Shown: piece by piece, positions 1 to 9,255 of the stretch
Layout: each line of letters opens with the position of its first letter
Position numbering within the stretch: the stretch's first letter is position 1
Source: Euperipatoides rowelli
Taxonomy: Eukaryota; Onychophora; Udeonychophora; Euonychophora; Peripatopsidae
Length of the DNA stretch: 12,543 nucleotides
Direction: 5' to 3' (one strand)
NCBI GenBank assembly: GCA_003024985.2
Contig: PXIH01S0016679.1
Notes under the pieces: generated by a model
Database searches by the model: none
Told to the model about the DNA's origin: nothing
What the model saw: the letters and a program-made list of their open reading frames with translations, nothing else
Made by a program: the position numbers and the translations under genes

Positions 1-790
1 TCACACACACACATATTCAGTATTATAGCCTACTGTATAGAAATATACAGTATAGCCTATTCTGTATATATAATATATAAACAGTATATATGGTATACAT
101 TGCATATATAAGAACTGAAGCTATTGTGTATAATTATAAAAAAAAAACTCTGCCTTATAAAAGCACTCATAAATGTCATTATATCAGTAAGCAAGTTATC
201 TGACCTGCCACTACAAGTATTCTGAGGAGATTCAAAAGACAGAATTCCCTTGGAGAAAAAAAAGGAAGAAAGAAAAAAGTGGTGAAAATCCAAGCCTTTT
301 CCATCCTTTGGAAATTGCAAAAGTGCTTCCTTGCATTTACATCTCCTACTTCTTTTGCAGAAAACTCTGTCCAAAAAGCAGCAGCTGGTATTCCATTCAG
401 ATGGCTGGAACAAGAATGCAAAAGTGGATGACTAATGCACTTCCGGCATTCTTTAAGTTATCCGGGTCGTTGATGTATTCACCTTTTTTTGGTTCTTCAC
501 CTGATGGAAGTTCTAATGAAGAGAGCATAAATTGGTCCAAGGGAAGAACAGGTCGGAAAAACTTTGCTTCTTTTTAGGGAATAAGGACAAACTTTTATGT
601 TGTGTTGAATTTCAGGGCTTGTTGATCCAGACTGAGTATATATTTTATTTATATTATTACATATAACCCATAGTCTTACAGAGAAATAAACCTTTTTATT
701 TTCTATCCCTGTGCGCAACTCATTTGCTTTAAGCATTTTAGCTGATACACCCATCATACCCTATACACCCTATTACACACTCACAATACC
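1..790. other. AT-rich intergenic DNA with TA-type simple repeats
   Basis: No gene is supported here. The first 13 bases are a short CA run. About 30-115 is a degenerate TA/CAGTATA-rich tract with several ACTGTATA and TATACAGT words, which are mutually inverted. Positions 180-580 have more balanced composition and are open in several frames on both strands. I recognise none of those translations, and openness on both strands argues against real coding. A short pyrimidine/CA-rich stretch (about 750-820) precedes the LINE tail. Confidence 0.5.
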
Positions 791-831
791 AACTTATATC
801 ATCACACTACCACTCGATCTATCACAAAATA

Positions 832-985
832 ATAGGAAGACCAAAAAAAGAATGGTTGGATGACCTTAATGACTGGGCTAAAACCAGGCAATTTTCTGTA
901 TTAAAAAGAAAAACTCAAGATAGAAATCTTTGTTGATCTAAGAGTGTGAACCTCTGCATCGGAGAACGCACCCAACGATGATGAT
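832..985 (+). pseudogene. 3' end of a LINE (C-terminus of the reverse transcriptase ORF plus GAT tail)
   Basis: Reading from 832 gives about 34 codons up to a TGA at 934-936. The translation has a G-R-P-K-K-x-W-x-D-D start, a tryptophan a few residues on, and an A-x(n)-T-Q-D-R segment. That pattern is typical of the extreme C-terminus of APE/RT-type non-LTR retrotransposon polyproteins (GRPxxRWxDD...W...A.DR..W). Reading through the stop, the frame stays sensible for about 14 more codons (C-I-G-E-R-T), so the TGA is probably a mutated TGG. The fragment ends in a short GATGATGAT run at about 976-984, a common 3' tail for these elements. No reverse-transcriptase core precedes it, so this is a severely 5'-truncated or eroded copy. 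The family assignment comes from remembered consensus, not a search. Confidence 0.7.
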
Positions 986-1256
986 ATATGTATATTTTGT
1001 ATTCTATATGCTTATCAACCATGTAAGAGGTTGGTCTTGTCAACAATATAAAAGGTTGGTATTGTCTCTTTATGTATAAACTATATATAAATAATTCATT
1101 TATTCAAACATACTTAATATTCAATAATATAAGACACATCTAGTCAATTTAAATTCTTCAGGTGCAGAGCACGTGGGTCTTCCTAGTTTATTTTAATTTT
1201 GCATCTACTGTATGTTCAAATTATCAATAAACAGAAAGGGAAGGCTAAGCAGAGTT
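986..1256. other. AT-rich spacer with an imperfect tandem duplication
   Basis: No gene is seen. Around 1021-1070 two roughly 25-bp units repeat in tandem, each containing AGGTTGGT followed by a TTGTC word (copies near 1024 and 1049). The remainder is A/T-rich single-copy-looking sequence. Confidence 0.35.
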
Positions 1257-1259
1257 TTA

Positions 1260-1322
1260 AGGCTCATTTATACTTTTTACGCAGCAGGTTTTCGCTCCGT
1301 CTATCCGTCTCGAAAAACGGAG
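1260..1322 (+). repeat. Left terminal inverted repeat arm, with internal hairpin
   Basis: The arm begins AGGCTCATTTATACTT, the exact inverse of 4513-4528, and continues into a CG-containing segment quite unlike the AT-rich surroundings. Within it CTCCGT (1295-1300) pairs with ACGGAG (1317-1322), making a local hairpin. The N at 1348 lies shortly downstream. Confidence 0.6.
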
Positions 1323-1347
1323 AGATTTGCGTTTATGTGTTTATACC

Positions 1348-1348
1348 N
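1348..1348. other. Isolated N, one of nine in the window
   Basis: Single undetermined bases occur at 1348, 2216, 4484, 5256, 6124, 6424, 7019, 9044 and 11305. Those at 9044 and 11305 coincide with abrupt ends of protein similarity, and those at 1348 and 4484 lie in the two inverted arms. The N at 5256 separates T10 from A10. They may mark contig joins, not just base-call ambiguities, so continuity across them should not be assumed. Confidence 0.6.
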
Positions 1349-2040
1349 TGTAAAGATTTTCTATTCATAATAATCTTTAACTTATGCAATTATTTCTAAT
1401 GATATGCTACAACTGTAAATATGGCACATATCCTCTTTGGGCTCGAGCCATATAGTAATTGTGTAATTTGATTTATTTATTTGTTTAATAAATATACCTG
1501 ATATATATTTTGGTTGCTTGCAACCTATTAGCTAGCATTCCTATAAATTTACTTAAAGTGATTTTGAAAGTCGGGCTCTTAAACTAAAACTTCAACCTGT
1601 AAACTGTATAACATGGGAGCCCTAAGAGCCCCTAATTCTTTTCAAATTCTTAGAAATGAATTAATACACTAACCAAGATTTCAACTAAGTTTAGAGCTGA
1701 TGTGTAGCCTAATAGACATACACCAATAGATAATATACTAAGTGCATTTGAAATTTAATATGAGATATACTTTTATTTCAGCCTCCAAGTACTTCTATTT
1801 ATTTTACAAAAATGTAAATACAATCTGTTGTTGCTTGCATTTTATAAGCAATAAACAATTATTTTGCTAATATTGTATGTTACCGTAACTAAAAAAAAAT
1901 TTAAATAATATTTTATTTTCTAATACTGATATTTAACTTTTTTTTTAAATCATACATTAAAATCCCCGACCTGTTCCCCAAATTCAGGGATTCTATCCAA
2001 CCCCACCCCAACTTAAAAAAAACCATCTCCGTCCATCCCT

Positions 2041-2105
2041 ACTGTATATATACAGTATGATCATATATAGTACTGTACACACAGTATATACTACTGTATA
2101 TATTT
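2041..2105. repeat. TA-rich simple repeat cluster
   Basis: Repeated ACTGTATA and TATACAGTA words alternate in both orientations, giving a self-complementary low-complexity tract. Similar words appear at about 30-115 and 4608-4625. Confidence 0.6.
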
Positions 2106-2713
2106 GTAAATTTCTAGTACGTCATATATTACATTATTAAACATAAATGACTTCAAACATAAAAATACTGGAGACGAAAATTCCAAATTATTTTGAAAAA
2201 AAAAACCCAAAAAAANCGAACAAATCAAAAATACAATATTCTAGAGGTTTAAAAACATTAAACAAATATTGAATAATAAGGTTAAGCTAGAATAGCAATT
2301 ATGAAAATGGTGATTTTTAAATAAACACTTAAATTATAAAAAGATATTGTAGCTAAAAAGTTAAAACATCAAATGTGTTTAAGATTTATTTTTGCTGTTC
2401 CCTTTTGAATTCATTGGCAATTCATCTTATTTCAAAATGACCAAATTCATACTGGACAAATCAAACAAACCGTCATGGCAACTAATAATAATAATTGCAG
2501 AAAACCATTTCTGTCTAGTCTAGGGTAATTTTCTTTTTGAAGTTAATTTCATGGTTGGGTGTATATAATCAAAAGAAATGAACAGACTTCTTTAAAATGG
2601 TCTTCCAAAATTCTGAAACAATCCAAGAAGTCAATTTACATTATATTACAAATATAACACTGTATACAGAACCTCTCCCTCTCCAGAAATAATCTTGAAG
2701 CAGGACAATAGAT

Positions 2714-2772
2714 TGATATAATTTAATCGATCAATTGTATCATATAAGCTTTTCAAGGGAAATTGATCCCTT
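2714..2772. repeat. Two adjacent hairpin-forming palindromes
   Basis: 2714-2742 is an imperfect 29-bp palindrome in which the outer ten positions of each arm pair, one as G-T. 2755-2772 is AAGGGA, a 6-base loop, then TCCCTT, a perfect 6-bp stem. They lie 12 bases apart. There is no T-run or other sign of a specific RNA gene. Confidence 0.4.
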
Positions 2773-3455
2773 TAAGATGAAATTTGTCGAATAATATTTA
2801 ACTCCTTCTTCCTGACCTAACAAGAAACAATTTATTTTCAATTTGGACAAAAAAAAAAACCCTGACATTATTGAATAAAATAATATTTTTTTAAAAAAGA
2901 ATTTAACTCTTTATCTGCTGAATTATTTTTTTTCTTTTAAAATTATAAATGACTTTAGAAGTAAAAATACCACCTTGTGTTTAACGCTTTCCATAATTTA
3001 TTAAAAAATGTCTAGACTTAGACCCCATTCATGGCTGAAACATGGACACTACCATTCAAACAGAAATTTTGACACACGATTGTGCCTCTAGTCTTGGTGT
3101 TGGCTGAGCTGAAGTCGAGCCTTATACAGTGTTCATGTGAAGATGATCCTGGTTCAAACGTGGTTGAGCCATGTTAAATTGATTCTCTTGAGATTTTTAA
3201 TTGTCATGAGAAAGTCTAGAACTTTTCTGTTAAAATAATATCGAAACGGAATGAAATTTAATTGCCTGATTTATTACAATTTTAATCAAAACTTACGACA
3301 TTTTGATTTGCTGTGGAAAGGAATAGCTGATTTAACGTTCACACATTGTTTATTTTCTTAATACGACTTTTACTATTTATAGTAAATACTGCATTCTTAG
3401 CCTGATTAGTTATGACATCATAAACAATATGATAAATTATCAACTTCATTCACAC

Positions 3456-3504
3456 ATGCAAATCAATGTTAATTGTATTCATGTATTTTAATTTGCATGC
3501 ATGC
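3456..3504. promoter_or_regulatory. Inverted pair of octamer (POU-type) motifs, possible regulatory site
   Basis: ATGCAAAT is at 3456-3463 and its exact inverse ATTTGCAT at 3491-3498; the latter runs into GCATGCATGC (3495-3504). Two perfect octamers in opposite orientation 27 bp apart resemble binding sites of POU/Oct homeodomain proteins. The surrounding sequence is more complex than the rest of the window. In an AT-rich genome two octamers can arise by chance, so the regulatory role is inference only. Confidence 0.2.
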
Positions 3505-4484
3505 TCATTCTTTTAAATAAAAGCACAACTGACAAGCATACAATTTTGTTTTTGTATATAGTTTTTTTTTAAGTCGGCTGGCAGGTGCCATCCCGAAGCA
3601 CGTTTAGACTGCCTCTTGTCTTTGCTTTTCTTTCTGACCTGCAGCCATTTTATTTAGACAGAGGCTTTTTTCTGTAAATATGGTTTTTACTTACGTTTGG
3701 AATAAATATATTTTCTTTCCACTTTGGCAATCTACATTATCTTTCTACCCCAGCATCCAGTTAATAGTTACATTTCAAACAGTATATTACTCCAATTCAT
3801 TACAACATGTATGTTGTAACAAATATTGCATTGCAGCTAAGATATAGGCCACACTTGTCACTGAGCAGAAGATAAGGAGTAATAATACAATACGCTTATG
3901 GTAAATGTGAAGGTTGTTTCTCTGCATCGTGATGATAATTACTGCTAGTATTCTGAATATTGAATAAAATAAATATTGATTCAGTCATGAGATATAATTT
4001 TAAACAATCTCATTCACTCACTTATCACCTCACAACTGCAATCTGTGATCACACATTTATTATAAAATAGTAAAGTTGCAATTACGGTTATAAATAAATG
4101 AATAAAATAATGCTGCTGACCTCAAATAACCGAATCAAGTAAATACAAATAAAAAGGGTAATCATATATTAGAACTTTGTCCACAACCAGTGGAAACACT
4201 ATCATTTTTAACTTGTCCAAGAACAATATTCAAAAATATTGACTGAAAATTGTCCCGAACAATGGGAACGGGTCTTAATTGACTGAACCATATACCAGCA
4301 ATCCTATAAACCAATGAACACCTACTCAACATGCACAATTGCACATCCACATTTTCAGATATTTGGGTATTAAACCTCCAGCTGTGTGTAATTATTTGAC
4401 CAAAATCTTTCAAAAAAAGTAGTATTTAAATTGTACTTTTTCTTTTTTCTTTTAAATAGTTCACAATATAAAATACCTTATGAN

Positions 4485-4528
4485 TTTTACGCAACGGACG
4501 AGCAATGCGTCGAAGTATAAATGAGCCT
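4485..4528 (-). repeat. Right terminal inverted repeat arm
   Basis: Read on the minus strand from 4528 it starts with the same 16 bases as the left arm at 1260, then has ACGCA and a CG-rich stretch ending at the N (4484). TTA follows directly at 4529-4531, matching TTA at 1257-1259. Confidence 0.6.
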
Positions 4529-4531
4529 TTA

Positions 4532-5818
4532 GTTTTAAATATTCAACGCTGAATGACGTTTGGATGGAGAATGGAGAGGGGGAAAAAAAGGGAGGATATT
4601 TTTTTTATGTACTGTATATACTGTAACTGTTTTTATTCCCTACAACAACTTGGTTGCATATCTGGTCTAACATATTAGCTTCATCACAAATATGCTAATC
4701 TGAAATTAGCATACAGTTCATATATTTTCCTCAAGTTGAAGTTTTTTTAAAAATATCTTTTTTTTTTACAATGTAATTAGGATATCTGTTGTATAGTCAT
4801 TATATTTTAAATAATATAGTCATATCAGATTTTACAATAAAAAAATAAATAAAGCAAAACCATAAATATAAGAGATGTAAAGATCAATAAAATAATTACA
4901 TAACCACCCCCACCCCACTAAAAAAAAAAGTTAAAATCTAACGATCTTTTTTTTCCTTGAATGGCAACTAAACATGACATCACACACACACACACACGCA
5001 CACTATACTGTGAATAAAAAAAATTCCTATAATAAATATGCTAATGGCAGTAAAATAAAATGAATGTAATTATTTAAATCATTTAACATCATTTTATTAT
5101 CATCATCACCATCAAAGCAACTTTAATGGAATGACAATATTATGATTCTTTGAACAATACTAGTAACTCTGGAAATATTTTAAATATTCGACACAACTAC
5201 TGGAATGTGAAATGGGAGACTTCAACTTGATTTCTTACTCATACATTTTTTTTTTNAAAAAAAAAAGCTAAAAATGATGAGCTTGCTTAAATCCTGTTGC
5301 AATATCAACCACTACGCCAGCTTTCTAAGACATAATCATTGGATGAATAAACAAATTAGCCAAGTGTAAACAAGAAATAATGATAAAAATTAGAAACGAA
5401 CTCACAAAATATTAATTAAAGGTCAACGTGCAGATAAAACGCAAATAAAATTTATAATCCTTCTGTCTTTTAAATGAGATAACTATTATCCTCCCCCTCC
5501 CCCCTCCACACACATTTAAAATCTTATTTGAGGCATGCATTCAAACCATTTATCTAGAGAATGTAAACTGTCATAATTTGCTTCAAAAAAATATTATTTT
5601 CATATTAACAATCAGTTAACACTTTAAAGAAGGGACAATTTTTTAATTTCTTGCCTTAATTTATACATAAAGTGCTTTCCCTGATTTCAAACAGTACACA
5701 AAAAATAATTTGTTGCCCTCAGAACGTCTAGTCGATACTCAATTTCTATTCATGTATTCAATATATTTCTAGTGACTGTCACCAAAGCCCTCCAATACAC
5801 ACAACGATTTATCTGATG
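4532..5818. other. AT-rich spacer with simple repeats, no gene seen
   Basis: No supportable coding sequence. It includes A/T homopolymer runs, a CA microsatellite (4981-5003), C-rich patches at about 4902-4918 and 5490-5508, an ATC/ATT-type run near 5095-5115, and an unusual T10-N-A10 junction centred on 5256. It abuts the target-site duplication of the large hAT element. Confidence 0.5.
4981..5003. repeat. CA dinucleotide microsatellite
   Basis: Eight CA units followed by an interrupting CG and three more CA-type positions. A shorter CA run opens the window at 2-13. Confidence 0.85.
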
Positions 5819-5826
5819 CTCTAGTC
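5819..5826. repeat. Left target-site duplication of the large hAT element
   Basis: CTCTAGTC, identical to 9256-9263 and directly adjacent to the left terminal repeat. Confidence 0.85.
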
Positions 5827-5891
5827 CAATGGTTCTTAAACTTTTTGAGTTCAGGGCTCCCCTGCTACTCAAGTTCGTAACTCACGGCCCC

Positions 5892-6512
5892 CCAATTTTT
5901 TTTTGGAATACAGGTTGTTTGAAAAATAATTTTTGCTCGAAACATACAAATACATTTGCATTTTATTATTAAATACGGTAAAGAATACAATATTTTTTTT
6001 TATTAAATTACACCATAGTGAAATAATAAGCATTAAAAAATGTAACAAATAAGCACAGTAAGTAACCAAATAAATTTAATGGGATGGATGTGCTTGAATA
6101 TTATTACACGACAAATTTAAATCNAATATAAAAATTAGTCAACATTTTGAAAATTATATAAAAAAATTTTATATTTCACAATATTTTCCCATAGGAAATA
6201 CATTACGGATTCTGCAAAATTATAATAATGTAACTGAATTCTGAATTAAAATCCATTCTTCAGTGTCATCTAGTGAGTAAAAGCTAGAACTAACTGAATG
6301 AAATTGTTCAACGGTAAAAACATGGGGTAAGCAGTTGAAGAAATAATTGCATCAGGCTGAAATAATGTAATGCTCAAAATTGTTATGAATTAGTTACATG
6401 TGGAAATAGCAGGTCACGCAGCTNGAGGGTTAAACATATTTTGACACAGTATGTCAATTTTTTTGCAGATTCAAGAAAGCTATAGACATTTTTTTTTGGA
6501 GAATGTATATTG
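5892..6512. other. Interior of the large hAT element, left part: no gene seen
   Basis: AT-rich sequence without recognisable coding potential on either strand, interrupted by single Ns at 6124 and 6424. A minus-strand open frame starting at 6069 crosses the element's left end (to 5869), so it cannot be a genuine ancestral gene. Confidence 0.5.
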
Positions 6513-7007
6513 CAAGAATGGCGAACCTACGACATGAGTGTCACTAGACGACACACAAACATGATTTGTGTGGCACACCGCATGATGAACCCATTATGTG
6601 TGGTGTAGTATTGTACATATAATAAATAGTGATTGTGTCTGTGACAACTGATGCCACCCCAAATATGGTGGGTAAGAATAATGGTTATGTGACATTTCTT
6701 AGTGCATTATACACCAGGAGGCGTTGTGCGTGAAAGCAAATATGAAGTCATTCAAAAGTGTACTCTCAGTGGTAACTAAAATTGTGAACTATATATCTGC
6801 ACGTGCTCTAAATACATCATGAAAGAAACACTTATACAATAATTGTTCTAACATTTAAAGATGTTAGATGAGGTCATTCTCAATATGGCGGACTTCTTAT
6901 GTACAATAATATTTCACTGGCTGAGACTGGTGACAACAATAGACATTTGAAAGTATTGAACCAAACTTCATATGGCACACTAGTCGGGATAGGATCGCTG
7001 GTATAAT
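6513..7007. mobile_element. Probable hAT-type MITE nested inside the larger hAT element
   Basis: The left end at 6513 reads CAAGAATGGCGAACCTACG and is followed by a GTGTCAC...GACACAC...GTGTGGCACAC segment. This closely resembles the ends of a widespread class of non-autonomous hAT elements, whose ends read like CAGTGATGGCGAACC followed by GGCACGC-like words. The inverted counterpart is at about 6974-7006, where the reverse complement has GCGATCCTA, CGAC and AGTGTG in the same order. The flanking octamers GTATATTG (6505-6512) and GCATTTTG (7008-7015) agree at 6 of 8 positions and could be a decayed target-site duplication. The right end is diverged, so that boundary is approximate. No transposase is present in about 495 bp, as expected for a MITE. 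Confidence 0.55.
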
Positions 7008-7019
7008 GCATTTTGCGTN

Positions 7020-7795
7020 CTAAGCATTTACGCAAATCCAACACATAAAACAAATTACGGTACACATGTTTTTTTCTATCCAGTAAAAATTAATTTGGAC
7101 TCTATTTATTGGGACTAAATTTTAGTTCTAGCTTGGATATTTTTAGTTTTGATTATTATGTCATTTAATTTATCAATTATTCATTAACATTAAATTCAAA
7201 CAGTTAACATTTTATTACAAATATATAAGAATGTCAACAGAAGTTAAAAAAAAAAAAATCTTGACAAAATAAATTAATGAGTGTAACAGCTGTTCATTGC
7301 ACATTTCAACAAGAAAATATTAATTAAATTATAATTGACACTTTTTGTATAAGTGGAATGCTATTTATAGAAAAAAAAAATTTGAAAATACTGAATTGAA
7401 ATATTTTAAATTCTAAAATTGTATACTGCTAAAGAGGGGTCTTCTAGCCCGAAAGGACTGCCAGGTGTTATATAATGGCCAAAATTTTATTTCTGGGCAA
7501 ATCCAAAACTTAAAAGTAGAAGAAGTTATAAAAAAAAAAAAATTAAATGCTTTTAATTCCATAAAATTAATGTATAATAATAATAATACTAATAAATAGA
7601 AATTAACAACAAAACGAAGTCAAAGGAAGTGATTCAAAATTTATGACCACCCACTCCCATATATCTTGAGTAAATAAAATTATTGTTAAGTGGTCTGAAT
7701 GTCATATGCAATTAATAAATTTTAAAAATAAAAAATAAAAAAAAAACTTGGGATAGAGTATGCACAAGTATTAATCCCTTGTAATGCTATCTATT
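7020..7795. other. Interior of the large hAT element, middle part: no gene seen
   Basis: Very AT-rich sequence with many A-runs of 8-12. A short GC-richer patch lies at about 7433-7475. No coding similarity was recognised on either strand. Confidence 0.45.
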
Positions 7796-7799
7796 GTGA

Positions 7800-9043
7800 A
7801 GACATGGATGCAAGTCAGTTAACAGCACGATTGAAGGCTATAACAGACAGGAAATATGCAGACTACAAAGAATGGTAAAAGAATTGCCACAAGGTGGAAG
7901 AAAAGTAGCAGGAGGGATCATGGGTAAAGATGACAAACTTCTATGTACTGAAGAAGAGATTGTGGATAGATGGGAGCAACATGGAAAAAACTTTATGAAA
8001 AAGGAGAAAATACAGAGAACTGGGAAGGACTGCTAAATTTGAAAGAGGAAATTCTGAAAGCAATGAAAAGATAAGGCCAGGAAAAGTAAGTGATATAGAT
8101 TATATACTGATAGAATTTATTAAGTAGATATATGACAATATTCAAGAAATTGTCACAGACCTAGTGAATAATATATACAGTATATGACTGGAGAAATTCC
8201 AGATGATTTTAAGAGACCGATAATAATTCCTATACCTAAGATTGGCTAAGAAAAGTAAGAGTCTAGATTGTAGCAACTTTAGAACAATTAGTTTCTTAAC
8301 ACAAGCACTAAACTATTATTAGGAATTGTTTTAAGAAGAATAAGAAGTAAAATTGAGGGAAATCAGCCAGATGACCAATATGGGTTCAGAGCCAACACAG
8401 GAACTAGAGATAGAATCAGAGAATTGAACAACATAGCGCAAAAAAGGTGAAAGGATCATCAGACACCGCACCTAAAATTTATGGATTTTGAGAAAGCTTT
8501 TGACAGGGTTGATCATAAGAAACTGGTAAGCATATTGAAGAAGATAGGAATTGATGGAAAGGACATAACAATTATAAGTAACCTGTACAAAGGACAACAG
8601 CAGCATTTAGGGTAAATAATAATTTCACTGATTGGTTTTAAGAAAACTGGCATAAGGAAGGGATGCTTGTCGTCTATCTCAAGTGAAGAAATGATAGATG
8701 AAGCACTAATTAATGACAATGGTGGGATAAAAATAGGAGTAAAGAACTTAAACAGAATAAGGCAGAATTGGAAAGAGCATTGCTAAAAATTAATATACTA
8801 GTAGCACAATATGGAATGAAAATCAATATAGAAAGACAAAAAAATTTGTCGTGGGTAACAAAATGAAACATTAAATGCAAGATTGAAATGAAAGGTAAAA
8901 GTAGTTGAGGAGGTGAAAGAATTTAGATATCTGAGCAGGTTGATAATTAGATAGAAGAATCATTAAAAAAATCCGAACAAGGATAGGAATGGCAAAATCT
9001 GCATTTTAGAAACAAAAAGAACTTCTAAGAAGAGATGTTAACA
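7800..9043 (+). pseudogene. Decayed LINE reverse transcriptase, inserted in the hAT element
   Basis: Conserved blocks of a non-LTR reverse transcriptase appear in order on the plus strand but in shifting frames. First, 7872 onward has a D-K-L-L..E-E-E-I-V-D-R-W-E linker typical of the region before the RT. Next, T-G-E-I-P-D-D-F-K-R-P-I-I-I-P-I-P-K at about 8187-8245 is the start of the RT domain. L-L-L-G-I-V-L-R-R-I-R..Q-Y-G-F-R..T-G-T-R-D follows (about 8313-8450). D-F-E-K-A-F-D-R-V-D-H, catalytic motif A, lies in an open stretch 8481-8615. After the palm, G-M-K-I-N-I-E (about 8814-8834) and a tail block R-T-R-I-G-M-A-K-S-A-F (about 8976-9008) are visible. Many stops and at least five frame changes make it non-functional. 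No endonuclease domain is visible upstream, as expected for 5' truncation. The YADD catalytic box is absent. Similarity stops at the N at 9044. The clade is not assigned. Confidence 0.85.
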
Positions 9044-9255
9044 NTGGTTTTAAGAAAATAATTTAATACAATCAATACAACTGTATTATAAGCGGTTTTA
9101 AAAACATAATCATCATTTTAACATTCCGATATTTTTAATTTAATTTTTTTATTTAACGATATATTTATTTTTTATATTCGTGGCTCTTCACAGCCCCCTT
9201 GCTGATAGGCCATGGTCCCCCAGGGGGCCGTGGCCCACCACTTTAAGAAGCCCTG

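Larger units (their letters stand above)
1349..4483. other. Interior between the inverted arms: AT-rich, no gene recognised
   Basis: About 3.1 kb without a supportable gene. It contains long A/T runs, a TA-rich ACTGTATA cluster at about 2040-2105, a C-rich patch at about 1963-2010, a pair of hairpins at 2714-2772, and a compositionally more complex stretch at about 3000-3750. The complex stretch holds an inverted pair of octamer motifs and an AATAAA at 3701-3706. The interior could be a non-autonomous transposon body or host sequence. Confidence 0.4.
1257..4531. mobile_element. Candidate TIR DNA transposon with TTA target duplication, no recognisable transposase
   Basis: The 16 bases from 1260 (AGGCTCATTTATACTT) occur as an exact reverse complement ending at 4528. 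After a 2-3 base difference both arms continue with an ACGCA word and a GC-richer CG-containing stretch. TTA stands immediately outside both ends (1257-1259 and 4529-4531), which fits a 3-bp target-site duplication and gives a 3269-bp element. Such duplications are typical of PIF/Harbinger-like elements, but the superfamily is not determined. No transposase is readable in any frame. A 250-bp minus-strand open frame at 4162-4413 gives no recognisable protein. An isolated N lies inside each arm (1348 and 4484). The alternative is therefore two independent MITE ends in opposite orientation, each interrupted by a gap, with host DNA between. Confidence 0.5.
5827..9255. mobile_element. hAT superfamily DNA transposon (Buster-type target site), non-autonomous or eroded, with nested insertions
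   Basis: The left end reads CAATGGTTCTTAAAC. The right end read inwards on the minus strand is CAGGGCTTCTTAAAG; 11 of these 15 positions agree, including TTCTTAAA. Both ends then carry a CACGGCCCCC block (left 5882-5891; the right has the same ten bases inverted). CTCTAGTC occurs directly outside both ends (5819-5826 and 9256-9263), an exact 8-bp duplication as hAT elements make. Its central TA fits the nnnTAnnn rule known for the Buster group and not the nTnnnnAn rule of the Ac group. The element is 3429 bp, but contains a probable hAT MITE (about 6513-7007) and a LINE remnant (about 7800-9043), so the original was nearer 1.7 kb. I see no hAT transposase inside. No strand is assigned. Confidence 0.85.

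Noticed and set aside
308-577. 89-codon plus-strand open frame, with overlapping minus-strand frames of 80 and 118 codons
   Set aside because: Both strands are open over the same bases, no frame gives a recognisable domain, and no splice or start context stands out. Probably chance openness.
3094-3173. tRNA-like promoter boxes: TGGCTGAGCTGA (3101) and GGTTCAAAC (3151), about the right distance apart
   Set aside because: The implied acceptor stem and T stem do not pair (most positions mismatch), so no cloverleaf. It could be a tRNA-derived SINE relic, but I see no supporting tail or repeat.
4162-4413. 83-codon minus-strand open frame
   Set aside because: No domain recognised and it is isolated in an AT-rich interior. 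A frame of this length is plausible by chance.
6880-7065. 61-codon minus-strand open frame, with an N in a codon
   Set aside because: It spans the right end of the nested MITE and an N, and shows no transposase motif.
8513-8719. 68-codon minus-strand open frame
   Set aside because: Antisense shadow of the LINE reverse transcriptase remnant, whose motif A region is clearly read on the plus strand.
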